Source of the DNA: an uncultured Bradyrhizobium sp.
GTDB lineage: Bacteria; Pseudomonadota; Alphaproteobacteria; Rhizobiales; Xanthobacteraceae
Assembly: GCF_936943645.1 (NCBI RefSeq)
Contig: NZ_CAKZJO010000112.1
Span: 1-39,211 of the forward strand
Length of the DNA: 39,211 bases
Direction of reading: 5' to 3'
Part shown: piece by piece, positions 27,765 through 35,261 of the stretch
How positions within the stretch are numbered: position 1 is the stretch's first letter
Layout: each line of letters begins with the position of its first letter
Position numbers and translations under genes: made by a program
The notes under the pieces: model-generated
Seen by the model: the letters and a program-made list of their open reading frames with translations, nothing else
What the model was told of the DNA's origin: nothing
Database searches by the model: none

Positions 27765-28967
27765 TTACCGCAGATTTCCGCAGAAGCGCTGGATGCGCTT
27801 GCAGGCGTCTTCGAGATCCGAGGTCTTGGTCGCGTAGGAGATGCGGAACGCGGGTCCAAGGCCGAAGGCCGAGCCCTGCACGACGGCAACGCCTTCGGTC
27901 TCCAGCAGCTCGGTGACGAAGTCCTCGTCATTGCCGATCACCTTGCCCGACGGCGCGGTCTTGCCGATCGTTCCGGCGCAGGACGGATAGACGTAGAAGG
28001 CGCCCTCGGGACGCGGGCATTCGATCCCCTTGGCCTGGTTGAGCATGGAGACGACGAGGTCGCGGCGCTCCTTGAACACCTTGTTGTTGGCGGGGATGAA
28101 GTCCTGCGGACCGTTCAGCGCTTCCACCGCCGCCCATTGTGCGATCGACGACGGGTTCGAGGTCGACTGCGACTGGATCGTCGACATCGCCTTGATCAGC
28201 TGCGCGGGGCCGCCGGCATAGCCGATGCGCCAGCCGGTCATGCAATAGGCCTTCGACACGCCGTTCACGGTGAGGGTGCGGTCGTAGAGTTTCGGCTCGA
28301 CCTGCGCGACCGTGGTGAACTGGAAGTCGTCATAGACGAGATGCTCGTACATGTCGTCGGTCATGACCCAGACATGCGGATGCTTGACCAGCACGTCGGT
28401 GAGCGCCTTCAGCTCGGACTTCGTGTAGGCAGCTCCCGTCGGGTTCGAGGGCGAGCACAGGATCACCCATTTGGTCTTTGGCGTGATGGCGCGCTCGAGC
28501 GCCTCGGCCTGGAGCTTGAAGCCGGTCGCGGCGGTGCAGACCACCGGCACCGGCTCGCCGCCGGCGAGCGCGACCATCTCGGGATAGCTGACCCAGTAGG
28601 GCGCGGGGATGATGACCTCGTCGCCCGGATTGATGGTCGCCATCAGCGCGTTGTAGAGCACCTGCTTGCCGCCGGTGCCGACGATGATCTGGTTCGGCTT
28701 GTAGGTGACGCCGTTCTCGCGCTGAAACTTGGCGATGATCGCGTCCTTCAACTCGGGAATGCCGTCGACGGCGGTGTACTTGGTCTTGCCGGCCTCGATG
28801 GCGCGGATCGCCGCCAGCTTGATGTTGGCGGGCGTGTCGAAGTCGGGCTCGCCGGCGCCGAGGCCGATGACGTTGCGGCCCGCCGCTTTCAGCGCGCGTG
28901 CTTTATCCGTGACCGCGATGGTCGCGGACGGCTTCACACGGTCGAGCGCAGCGGCAAGGAAGGACAT
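27765..28967 (-). CDS. aatA: Class I pyridoxal aminotransferase (aspartate aminotransferase)
   Basis: 400 residues, class I fold type 1b. Visible are the VIGLGAGEPDFDTP motif, the YTAVDGIPELKDAI region, CSPSNPTGAAY for substrate, the PLP Schiff-base Lys239 in GVSKAYCMTGWRIGY and a C-terminal FRISYATK arginine. It transfers amino groups between aspartate and 2-oxoglutarate; aspartate or prephenate use is inferred from the AatA-type group. Two nearby ATGs exist. AGGAG at 28974-28978 lies directly next to ATG 28973 but six bases before ATG 28967, so 28967 is the start. Confidence 0.95.
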   Translation of the reverse strand: MSFLAAALDRVKPSATIAVTDKARALKAAGRNVIGLGAGEPDFDTPANIKLAAIRAIEAGKTKYTAVDGIPELKDAIIAKFQRENGVTYKPNQIIVGTGGKQVLYNALMATINPGDEVIIPAPYWVSYPEMVALAGGEPVPVVCTAATGFKLQAEALERAITPKTKWVILCSPSNPTGAAYTKSELKALTDVLVKHPHVWVMTDDMYEHLVYDDFQFTTVAQVEPKLYDRTLTVNGVSKAYCMTGWRIGYAGGPAQLIKAMSTIQSQSTSNPSSIAQWAAVEALNGPQDFIPANNKVFKERRDLVVSMLNQAKGIECPRPEGAFYVYPSCAGTIGKTAPSGKVIGNDEDFVTELLETEGVAVVQGSAFGLGPAFRISYATKTSDLEDACKRIQRFCGNLR

Positions 28968-28973
28968 CGTCAT

Positions 28974-28978
28974 CTCCT
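28974..28978 (-). promoter_or_regulatory. Ribosome binding site deciding aatA start
   Basis: AGGAG on the minus strand. It has no spacing to the first ATG (28973) and proper spacing to the second (28967), so it fixes the start of MSFLAAALDRV. Confidence 0.75.
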
Positions 28979-29215
28979 GACAAGCGTCGTGAACCCATGG
29001 GTCGTCACGACTCTGATTGTGGGAATGGAGACACCCTAAAACGTGTGCCGCTGCGCCGCAAGAAACTTCGGTCCGATCTCGCAAAAGTTTACGGATTTGG
29101 AGCGGTTCAAGCCGCGATTTCCGGCAATTTTCCGCAACTTTGCCGGGCAAATCGCTCATATCCCGGAAGGCTTGTCCTCGGAGCAATTTTGCGGAGCGCG
29201 ATGACGCCTCTCCAC

Positions 29216-29290
29216 CGTCATGGCCGGGCATCCACGCCTTGCCACGACGCACTGAGAACGTGGATGCCCGGGACAAGCCCGGGCGTGACG
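29216..29290. repeat. Palindromic repeat, CGTCATGGCCGGGC family
   Basis: CGTCATGGCCGGGCATCCACG pairs with CGTGGATGCCCGGGACAAGC-type sequence, and outer ends pair through CGTCA/TGACG. A short relative is at 9280-9310. The rest of the 580-base gap (28968-29551) holds only AT-richer promoter-like sequence and a 6-6-6 palindrome ACGGAA-ATGATC-TTCCGT at 29397-29414. Confidence 0.75.
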
Positions 29291-29551
29291 GCGATCTCGT
29301 TTCACGGCATCGCGCCGTCGCTCGACTGTCTCACACAATGCACGGAAGAATGCCCTGGGTGCGTTGACGCAAGCGTGAACTGAATAGCGTGGTCGCACGG
29401 AAATGATCTTCCGTAGCGTTGCAGTGCGGTAGGCTTTTCGAGTTTTTCTATGGGCCGGGCCTTGCGGCGGATTCGCATCGGCATCATTGTTTATCCGCGG
29501 CGCGTGGGCAGGACGCATCGCACCTTCCCATCCCTCGGAATCGTCCTCAGA

Positions 29552-30202
29552 ATGTACAAGCTCTATTCGATGCAACGCTCGGGCAACAGCTACAAGGTTC
29601 GCCTTGCGCTGGCGCTGCTCAACGTGCCCTATGAAGCTGTGGAGGTGGACATTCTGCGCGGCGAGAGCCGCACCCCGGACTTTCTGACCAAGAACCCTTC
29701 GGGACAGGTGCCGCTGCTCGAGGTCGGCGAGGACCGTTATCTCGCCGAGTCCAACGCCATCCTCTGGTACGTCGCCGTCGGCACGCCGCTGGCGCCGGAG
29801 AACCGCATCGACCGCGCCGAAGCGCTGCAGTGGATGTTCTTCGAGCAGCACGCGCTCGAGCCCAATATCGGCGCCGCCTATTTCTGGCTCTCGCTGGTCA
29901 AGGGCGGCCGCGACCTGCAGACCCATTCGCTGGAAGACTGGATGGAGCGCGGCTATGGCGCGTTGCAGGTGATGGAAAACCACCTCAAGACCAACTCCTA
30001 TTTCGCCGCGCGCCAGCTCACGGTCGCCGACATCGCACTTTATGGCTACACCCATCTCGCCGACCGCTGCGACTTCGACCTCCAGGCCTTCCCGGCGATC
30101 CGCGATTGGCTGCAGCGGGTCGAAGCCGCCCCCGGCTTCGTGGCGATGGACTGGCGACCAGCCGACATCGACGACCCCGCCAGCATTGCCGCCGGCGTCT
30201 GA
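29552..30202 (+). CDS. Glutathione S-transferase family protein
   Basis: 216 residues with MYKLYSMQRSGNSYKVRLAL, PSGQVPLLEV (cis-Pro) and AESNAILWYV, then an all-helical domain with the ADIALYGYTH N-cap. It belongs to the same broad group as the GST at 13182-13772 but is not identical. The start at 29552 follows the family alignment; the frame extends to 29450 without homology. The gene leads a plus-strand run, with a 158-base gap before the first microprotein. Confidence 0.9.
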   Translation: MYKLYSMQRSGNSYKVRLALALLNVPYEAVEVDILRGESRTPDFLTKNPSGQVPLLEVGEDRYLAESNAILWYVAVGTPLAPENRIDRAEALQWMFFEQHALEPNIGAAYFWLSLVKGGRDLQTHSLEDWMERGYGALQVMENHLKTNSYFAARQLTVADIALYGYTHLADRCDFDLQAFPAIRDWLQRVEAAPGFVAMDWRPADIDDPASIAAGV

Positions 30203-30360
30203 CGGCGGAGCCCGCCGTTCGGGCGAATAGCGGGCATAAAGGTAATATTTGCCGCAATCTGGCCATTTTCAACGCGATGGCCGCCGCAATCTTGCCGATT
30301 GAAACTGGGAAATTCCGGAAAGTCGCGGGTGATTCGCTCGCGTGTTGAAGGATTTAGACC

Positions 30361-30537
30361 ATGATACGGGCGTCCGGCACGGCAGGCTTTCAGGGCCATC
30401 CCGCGACCGTCGCGTCTTCCCGGCTCACCAATGCAGTCGCGGCCTCACTGGCGATCGCCGCGCTCTCGCTCTGCCTGATCGTCACCCTGACGGTGTTGTC
30501 GACCAAGGCGACCATGGCCATGGGTCTGCCGGCCTGA
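30361..30537 (+). CDS. Small single-pass membrane protein (58 residues)
   Basis: This short frame begins MIRASGTAGFQGHPATVASS and continues through SRLTN into one hydrophobic helix at about residues 25-47 (AVAASLAIAALSLCLIVTL), ending GLPA. GAAGGA lies about eight bases before the ATG, an excellent ribosome site, and third positions are almost all G or C, supporting coding. I recognise no family. The N-terminal 24 residues are polar, so a single-pass or anchored protein is likely; orientation is unknown. It lies 73 bases before a second tiny membrane protein in the same direction, and 360 bases before a membrane PAS protein. Confidence 0.7.
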   Translation: MIRASGTAGFQGHPATVASSRLTNAVAASLAIAALSLCLIVTLTVLSTKATMAMGLPA

Positions 30538-30610
30538 TCCCGTTTCATCCTGGTCCCGCCTTCAAGGCGCCGCGTGACCCGCGCCGGCCCGGCATCGCGA
30601 CAGGACGTCG

Positions 30611-30769
30611 ATGAAATCACCTGTGGTAGTCGTTGCAATCACACTGACTGCGGCCATCCTGGTGGCGGCGTCACTCTTGATCCTGGTCGGCACCCGCAAG
30701 GGGCCTGGGACCTCGACGCTGAATGCGCCTGTGCTGCAACAACCCCTCAAGCACGCGCGCCTGGTCTAA
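30611..30769 (+). CDS. Small single-pass membrane protein (52 residues)
   Basis: The protein starts MKSPVVVVAITLTAAILVAA. It has one membrane helix at about 4-26, then a cytoplasm- or periplasm-facing tail GTRKGPGTSTLNAPVLQQPL ending HARLV. AGGA lies six bases upstream of the ATG. GC at third positions is raised. The reading frame is separate from the overlapping long frame that continues into the PAS gene. No family is recognised. It forms a tandem pair with the 58-residue protein; a shared complex with the downstream membrane PAS protein is speculation. Confidence 0.65.
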   Translation: MKSPVVVVAITLTAAILVAASLLILVGTRKGPGTSTLNAPVLQQPLKHARLV

Positions 30770-30897
30770 AATCATCTGAAAGCCTTACGCTTGCGGGCAA
30801 GCGCGTCTTAAGCACGCCGCGCGAAAACGCGTTGGATGCGTGCAACGATCGGCCAGTGTTGCGGCCTTATCTCGTTCGGGAGGAGCGAGACTGGCCC

Positions 30898-31707
30898 ATG
30901 CGGTTCGGATGGCGTGCGATTTCCGGTCCGGCGCTGACAGCAGCGACCCTGCTGCTGATGATGCCGCTCGATCGCGTGATCACCCTTCCCTCACCTGCCC
31001 CGCTGTTCATCTGCATCGTGGCGCTCGCCGGCACGATGTCGGGTGTCGCCTCGGCCATGATCACCGCGGCTGCCGCGGTGATCGGCGCTGCGCTGCTGTT
31101 CCTCAACCAGCACGGCGTCGCCTATGCCGCAGCGGATCTGATCCGGCTCGGCCTCCTGGCCGCGACTGCGGCACTCACCGCAGCAATCACGGGCCTGATG
31201 CGCGAGCGGCTGCTCGGCACGTTCGCGGCCGAGCGCCGCAGCCACGCCCCCGCGGCGCGGCTCTCGGCCGCGCTCGACCAGGTCGACATCGGCATCGTGC
31301 TGCTCGACGCCGAGACCCGCGCCGAATTCATCAACCGCGCGTTCCGCGATTACTTTGCGGTGCCTGACGAGATCGCCGACGGCAAGCCGCCCTTCATCGC
31401 GCTGATGTATCACGGCCGCGACACCGGCGCGTTCGAGCTGCCCGAGGACGAGCTCGGCATCTTCATCGCCCAGCGCATGGAGATGGTGCGGACCGGCGAT
31501 GCCACGCCGATCAACATCGCCTTGCGGACCGGCGAGGTGCTGCGTTTCGTCTGCACGGCACTGCCCGACGGCGGACGCATGCTCAGCTACACCCCGGTGA
31601 CCGACCTCGTGCGCCACACCGACGCGCCGGCCCGCGCCGACTACTACCGCTCGCTGCGCGATCCCACAGGCCGCAAGCTGATCCGGTATCTTCGCGTCGC
31701 GGAGTGA
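30898..31707 (+). CDS. Membrane PAS-domain protein lacking output domain
   Basis: 269 residues. Four hydrophobic segments at about 8-26, 34-52, 54-70 and 82-101 resemble the DUF4118-type membrane bundle of sensor kinases. A linker (about 102-120) leads into one PAS domain (about 120-240) with the LDQVDIGIVLLDAETRAEFINRAF start and a final YTPVTDLV strand. There is no HisKA, HATPase, GGDEF or response-regulator domain. It may pass a signal by protein contact, or it may be a kinase that lost its catalytic half. The AGGAG is 12 bases from the ATG, longer than usual, but no better start is in frame. Confidence 0.75.
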   Translation: MRFGWRAISGPALTAATLLLMMPLDRVITLPSPAPLFICIVALAGTMSGVASAMITAAAAVIGAALLFLNQHGVAYAAADLIRLGLLAATAALTAAITGLMRERLLGTFAAERRSHAPAARLSAALDQVDIGIVLLDAETRAEFINRAFRDYFAVPDEIADGKPPFIALMYHGRDTGAFELPEDELGIFIAQRMEMVRTGDATPINIALRTGEVLRFVCTALPDGGRMLSYTPVTDLVRHTDAPARADYYRSLRDPTGRKLIRYLRVAE

Positions 31708-31779
31708 TGCGACGGCGCGATTGATCGGCGCGGCCATCATCCCGTATGAATGACGCTTCATCGATCGCGGGAATTCCAG

Positions 31780-32235
31780 ATGTCGCTCACCATTCGCTCC
31801 GTCACCAGGCAGGACTACGATCAATGGCTGCCGCTGTGGGACGGCTACAACGCTTTCTACGGCCGCTCCGGCCCGACCGCGCTTGCACCCGAGATCACGA
31901 AGGTGACATGGCAGCGCTTCTTCGACGCCTACGAGCCGGTGCATGGGCTCGTCGCCGAGAGCGACGGCAAGCTGCTTGGCATGACGAACTACCTGTTTCA
32001 TCGCAGCACCACCGCGATCGAGCCGTCCTGCTATCTGCAGGACCTGTTCACCTCCGAGAGCGCGCGCGGCAAGGGCGTCGGCGCAGCGCTGATCCATGGG
32101 GTGTACGAGCGGGCGAAACTGGCGGGATCGCCGCGGGTCTATTGGCAGACGCACGAGACCAACCTCACGGCGCAGCGCCTCTACGACAAGGTCGCGGAGC
32201 GTTCCGGCTTCATCGTCTATCGCAAGATCTTCTGA
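31780..32235 (+). CDS. GNAT family N-acetyltransferase
   Basis: 151 residues with the acetyl-CoA loop SARGKGVGAALIHGVYERA after the strand CYLQDLFTS, and the terminal N-x-T-A-Q-R-L-Y motif (NLTAQRLYDKV). The fold is complete; the substrate is unknown. The start MSLTIRSVTRQDY at 31780 fits the family; the frame up to 31750 does not. It follows the PAS gene by 72 bases on the same strand. Confidence 0.9.
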   Translation: MSLTIRSVTRQDYDQWLPLWDGYNAFYGRSGPTALAPEITKVTWQRFFDAYEPVHGLVAESDGKLLGMTNYLFHRSTTAIEPSCYLQDLFTSESARGKGVGAALIHGVYERAKLAGSPRVYWQTHETNLTAQRLYDKVAERSGFIVYRKIF

Positions 32236-32252
32236 CCCCGATCGGCGGAGCC

Positions 32253-32261
32253 TGTGGATAA
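32253..32261 (-). promoter_or_regulatory. Isolated perfect DnaA box
   Basis: TGTGGATAA, the complement of TTATCCACA. It is the only perfect copy I noticed and lies between the GNAT gene and a terminator. One match in a window this size is not unusual, and no origin genes or clustered boxes are present, so a regulatory role is only possible. Confidence 0.25.
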
Positions 32262-32349
32262 GTCGAGCTGTCACCCGCGCGTAACATAGCGGGACTACGC
32301 TCCCACCTGCGTCTGATCTGGCCCCCCGTCACCGATCAAGCGCTCCAAA

Positions 32350-32394
32350 GCGGTCCCCGTCAGTCGCCGCGTCTGACAGGGGCCGCATTTTTTT
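32350..32394 (+). terminator. Strong terminator upstream of aldo/keto reductase, possible attenuator
   Basis: The stem GCGGTCCCCGTCAG (32350-32363) with CTGACAGGGGCCGC (32373-32386) has one unpaired position per side and is followed by ATTTTTTTG. A second upstream arm GGCCCCCCGTCA (32320-32331) could pair with the same right arm and release the terminator. It could end the GNAT transcript, end a small RNA, or attenuate the reductase gene about 97 bases downstream. Confidence 0.75.
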
Positions 32395-32490
32395 GTCCGC
32401 GCTGCCGGCATGGCAGCAGCGCGACGGGCAGCTTGCAGCTCGCGCGCGTGGTGGTCAGAATGCCCGCCGCTCATCTGACAGGATCTCTCC

Positions 32491-33432
32491 ATGGAAATTC
32501 GCAATCTCGGCGCCTCCGGCCTTCGCGTGTCTGCGGTCGGGCTCGGCTGCAACAATTTCGGCCAGCGCACGGATCTGGAGACCTCGCGCAAGGTGATCCA
32601 CCGCGCGCTCGACCTCGGCATCACGCTGTTCGACACCGCCGACATCTACTCCAACATGGGCGGCTCGGAGAACGTGCTCGGCGCCGTCCTGGGCGATCGC
32701 CGCAAGGACATCGTGCTGGCGACGAAATATTCCAAGCCCATGGCCGAGGACGGCACCAAGCAGGGTGCTTCGCGCCGCTACATCATGAGCGCGGTCGAAG
32801 CCAGCCTGAAGCGGCTGAAGACCGATTACATCGACCTCTACCAGCAGCACGATTACGACCCGCTGACGCCGATCGAGGAGAGCCTGCGCGCGCTCGACGA
32901 TCTCGTCCGCCAGGGCAAGGTCCGCTACATCGGCAACTCGAACTTTCCGGCCTGGCGCATCGCCGAAGCCGAGTACGTCGCGCGTGCGATGAACGTCGCC
33001 CGCTTCGTGTCGTGCCAGGACGAATACTCGCTCGTCGTGCGCGACATCGAGAAGGACCTGCTGCCGGCGGCGCAGGAATACAAGCTCGGCCTGCTGCCGT
33101 TCTTCCCGCTCGCCAGCGGACTCCTCACCGGCAAGTACCGGAAAGGCGAGGCCGCACCCGGCGACACCCGCTTCGGCAAGGTGGAGCGGCTGCGCGACCG
33201 CTACGTCACGCCGCGCAACGAGGACATCGTCGAAAAGCTGCAGGCCTTTGCGATGGCGCGCGGCCACTCGATGCTCGAGCTCGCCTTCTCCTGGCTCGCC
33301 GCTCGTCCGCAAGTGTCGAGCGTGATCGCGGGCGCCACCCGCGTCGAGCAGATCGAGCAGAACGTGAAGGCGATCGCCTGGAAGCTCAGTGCCGAAGAGA
33401 TGGCGGAGATCGACAGGATCACGCTGGGCTGA
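32491..33432 (+). CDS. Aldo/keto reductase
   Basis: 313 residues, an NADPH-dependent (alpha/beta)8 barrel that reduces aldehydes or ketones. The catalytic tetrad is visible as Asp (ITLFDTADIYSN), Tyr in the same strand, Lys (VLATKYSKP) and His (LYQQHDYDP). The NADP-binding end SVIAGATRVEQIEQN follows. It resembles the YajO/Tas-like bacterial group. AGGATC lies just before the ATG. It stands alone, downstream of a strong terminator. Confidence 0.93.
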   Translation: MEIRNLGASGLRVSAVGLGCNNFGQRTDLETSRKVIHRALDLGITLFDTADIYSNMGGSENVLGAVLGDRRKDIVLATKYSKPMAEDGTKQGASRRYIMSAVEASLKRLKTDYIDLYQQHDYDPLTPIEESLRALDDLVRQGKVRYIGNSNFPAWRIAEAEYVARAMNVARFVSCQDEYSLVVRDIEKDLLPAAQEYKLGLLPFFPLASGLLTGKYRKGEAAPGDTRFGKVERLRDRYVTPRNEDIVEKLQAFAMARGHSMLELAFSWLAARPQVSSVIAGATRVEQIEQNVKAIAWKLSAEEMAEIDRITLG

Positions 33433-33464
33433 GTTGCGCGGGCAATCGGTTGCGCAGCGGCGCG

Positions 33465-33788
33465 TTATTTCGCGCCGCGTCCCACCGTCTGCATCACCTC
33501 AAAGCCCTCGAACTGGGGATGGCCGAGATAAGCCGGCTTGGCATCGCCGGCCCGCGCATGCGCCGCGCGGAAGGCTTCGGACTTGGTCCAGGCCTCGAAC
33601 GCGGCATGGTTTGCCCACACGGTATGCGAGGCATAGAGCGTATGGTCCTCGGCTTCCGGTCCGCGCAGCAGATGGAATTCGACGAAGCCCGGCACCTTGT
33701 CCAGATGCGTGTCGCGCGTGAGCCAGACCTGCTCGAAGGCAGCCTCGGAGCCCTTGGCGACACGGAAGCGGTTCATGGCGATGTACAT
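33465..33788 (-). CDS. IsdG-like heme-degrading monooxygenase (ABM fold)
   Basis: 107 residues, a dimeric ferredoxin-like ABM-fold enzyme. Asn6, Trp67 and His77 match the heme-contact triad of IsdG/IsdI (Asn6/7, Trp66/67, His76/77), and the surrounding W-TKSEAFRAAH pattern matches IsdG closely. This supports oxidative heme cleavage for iron recovery, by family analogy, rather than antibiotic synthesis. AGGAG lies nine bases before the ATG at 33788. No heme transporter gene is adjacent. A composite repeat begins just upstream. Confidence 0.8.
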   Translation of the reverse strand: MYIAMNRFRVAKGSEAAFEQVWLTRDTHLDKVPGFVEFHLLRGPEAEDHTLYASHTVWANHAAFEAWTKSEAFRAAHARAGDAKPAYLGHPQFEGFEVMQTVGRGAK

Positions 33789-33833
33789 TGCTTAAATCTC
33801 CTGCAAAGGCGGACGATCGTAAGGGAGGCACCG

Positions 33834-34041
33834 CTCTCTCACTCCCTCGCCCCGTTCTTACGGGGAGAGGGTGGGGTGAGGGGCGGCCTCCGCGGGTTCG
33901 GTGTGAATTGTAAGCGAAGTGTGTCACCGGCGCACTGTTGTTGTGCGAATCGGATGGACTGCCATCTTGGCAATAGAGTGCCATGCCCCTCACCCGGATC
34001 GCTTCGCGATCCGACCTCTCCCCGCAAAGAGCGGGGAGAGG
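33834..34041 (-). repeat. Composite intergenic repeat, copy 2 (inverted)
   Basis: Contains the modules of the 3685-3884 element in reverse orientation. Its core (about 33885-33982), read on the minus strand, aligns with the core of copy 1 over a stretch such as GGCA-ATTGCC-AGATG-AGTCC-TCCGA-TCGC. Its end lies directly before the stop of the DUF1501 gene. Confidence 0.75.
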
Positions 34042-35259
34042 TTAAGCCACCAATCCCTTCATCGGCTTCGCTGCCGCACTGTCCGGAAACACCGTTTCCG
34101 CCAGCACGCGATCGGAGAGGCCAAATTGCCCCTGCAGCACGCCCTTGATCACGGAGCGCAGGTCGGTGGTCGGCTTGAGATCGCGGCCCTCATGGAGATT
34201 GGCGAGCTTGAGGCCCGGCCAGTCGGCGATGACACGGCCGCCCTTCACCGCGCCGCCGGCGAGCAGCGCGATCGTTCCGGTGCCGTGATCGGTGCCGTCG
34301 GTGCCGTTGATGCGCGCTGTGCGGCCGAATTCGGTGGCGACGACGACGACGGCGTCCCGCCAGCGATCGCCCAAACCGGTTTCGAATTCGGCGAGCGCGC
34401 CGTCGAGCCCGCCGAGCAGGAAGGCGAGACGTCCCACGGGGCCGCCTTCATTGGCATGCGTGTCCCAGCCATCGAAAGCCAGCGCTGCGATGCGCGGGCC
34501 GTCGTCCGCCGCCATCAGTTTTGCGGCCCCCCGCGCCACCTGACGCATTTGGGTGACCGCGTTACCGGGCTTGCGCTTCATGTCGTCCCCGCTCGCGGCC
34601 TTCTCCAACTGGAGGCCTTGCGACAGCGCCGAGGCCAGCGCGGGATCGCGGTGACGGTAGAGATCGACGAGGCGCATCGCGGTGTCGTCATCCGCCTGCG
34701 GCAGCGCCACCGGTGCCCAGCCGACGGTCGGCGCGTTGCCGCGCAGCACCAGCGGCGTGGTCGGCCCGACCGCAAGACCGCTCGACACGCGCTCGCCGCG
34801 CGGCAGCGCTTCCAGCGCGCGGTTGAGCCAGCCGGACTGCACGCGGCCCGGACCGGCATAGCCGCTTTCGAGCACGTCCTGGCCGTCGAAATGCGAGCGG
34901 TCACGATAGGGCGTCGCCACCGCGTGGACCACCGCGGCGTGCTTGTCGCGATACATGCGCGCAAATTCCGGCATCGCGGGATGCAGCGCGAAGAATGAAT
35001 CGAGCATGATCGCGGGATGGGCGCCATCCGCCGTGAGCGCGATCGAGCCGTGCAGGCCGGCATAGTCGGGGTCGCCGATCGGGGCGACGGTCGCAAGCCC
35101 GTCGAGCGCGCCGCGCAGGATCACCACGACCAGTCGCGGATCGCGCCCGTCGGCGGCGCGCGCGAATTTCGGCAGGTACGCCCAGGCCGCGAACGAGGCG
35201 CCGCCGAGCAGGAGGCCGCGACGCGAGGTGAGGAGCCGGTTCTCGACGCAGTCGATCAT
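34042..35259 (-). CDS. DUF1501 family protein with Tat signal
   Basis: 405 residues. A twin-arginine signal is visible (LLTSRRGLLLGGASFAAW), pointing to export of a folded, perhaps cofactor-bearing protein. The body has the VVVILRGALDGL start and a late VVATEFGRTARINGTDGTDHGTG segment, which are DUF1501 hallmarks resembling the alkaline-phosphatase superfamily metal site. Its role is unknown. AGGAG (35266-35270) is directly next to ATG 35265 but six bases from ATG 35259, so 35259 is preferred. It follows the DUF1800 gene, with which DUF1501 proteins are usually paired. Confidence 0.9.
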   Translation of the reverse strand: MIDCVENRLLTSRRGLLLGGASFAAWAYLPKFARAADGRDPRLVVVILRGALDGLATVAPIGDPDYAGLHGSIALTADGAHPAIMLDSFFALHPAMPEFARMYRDKHAAVVHAVATPYRDRSHFDGQDVLESGYAGPGRVQSGWLNRALEALPRGERVSSGLAVGPTTPLVLRGNAPTVGWAPVALPQADDDTAMRLVDLYRHRDPALASALSQGLQLEKAASGDDMKRKPGNAVTQMRQVARGAAKLMAADDGPRIAALAFDGWDTHANEGGPVGRLAFLLGGLDGALAEFETGLGDRWRDAVVVVATEFGRTARINGTDGTDHGTGTIALLAGGAVKGGRVIADWPGLKLANLHEGRDLKPTTDLRSVIKGVLQGQFGLSDRVLAETVFPDSAAAKPMKGLVA

Positions 35260-35261
35260 GA

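Noticed and set aside
28997..29383. Plus-strand frame of 128 codons in the gap upstream of the GST gene
   Set aside because: Much of it is the palindromic repeat at 29216-29290, and no domain is visible.
32253..32261. DnaA box as evidence of a replication origin
   Set aside because: There is one perfect box only, with no cluster, AT-rich unwinding region or origin genes.
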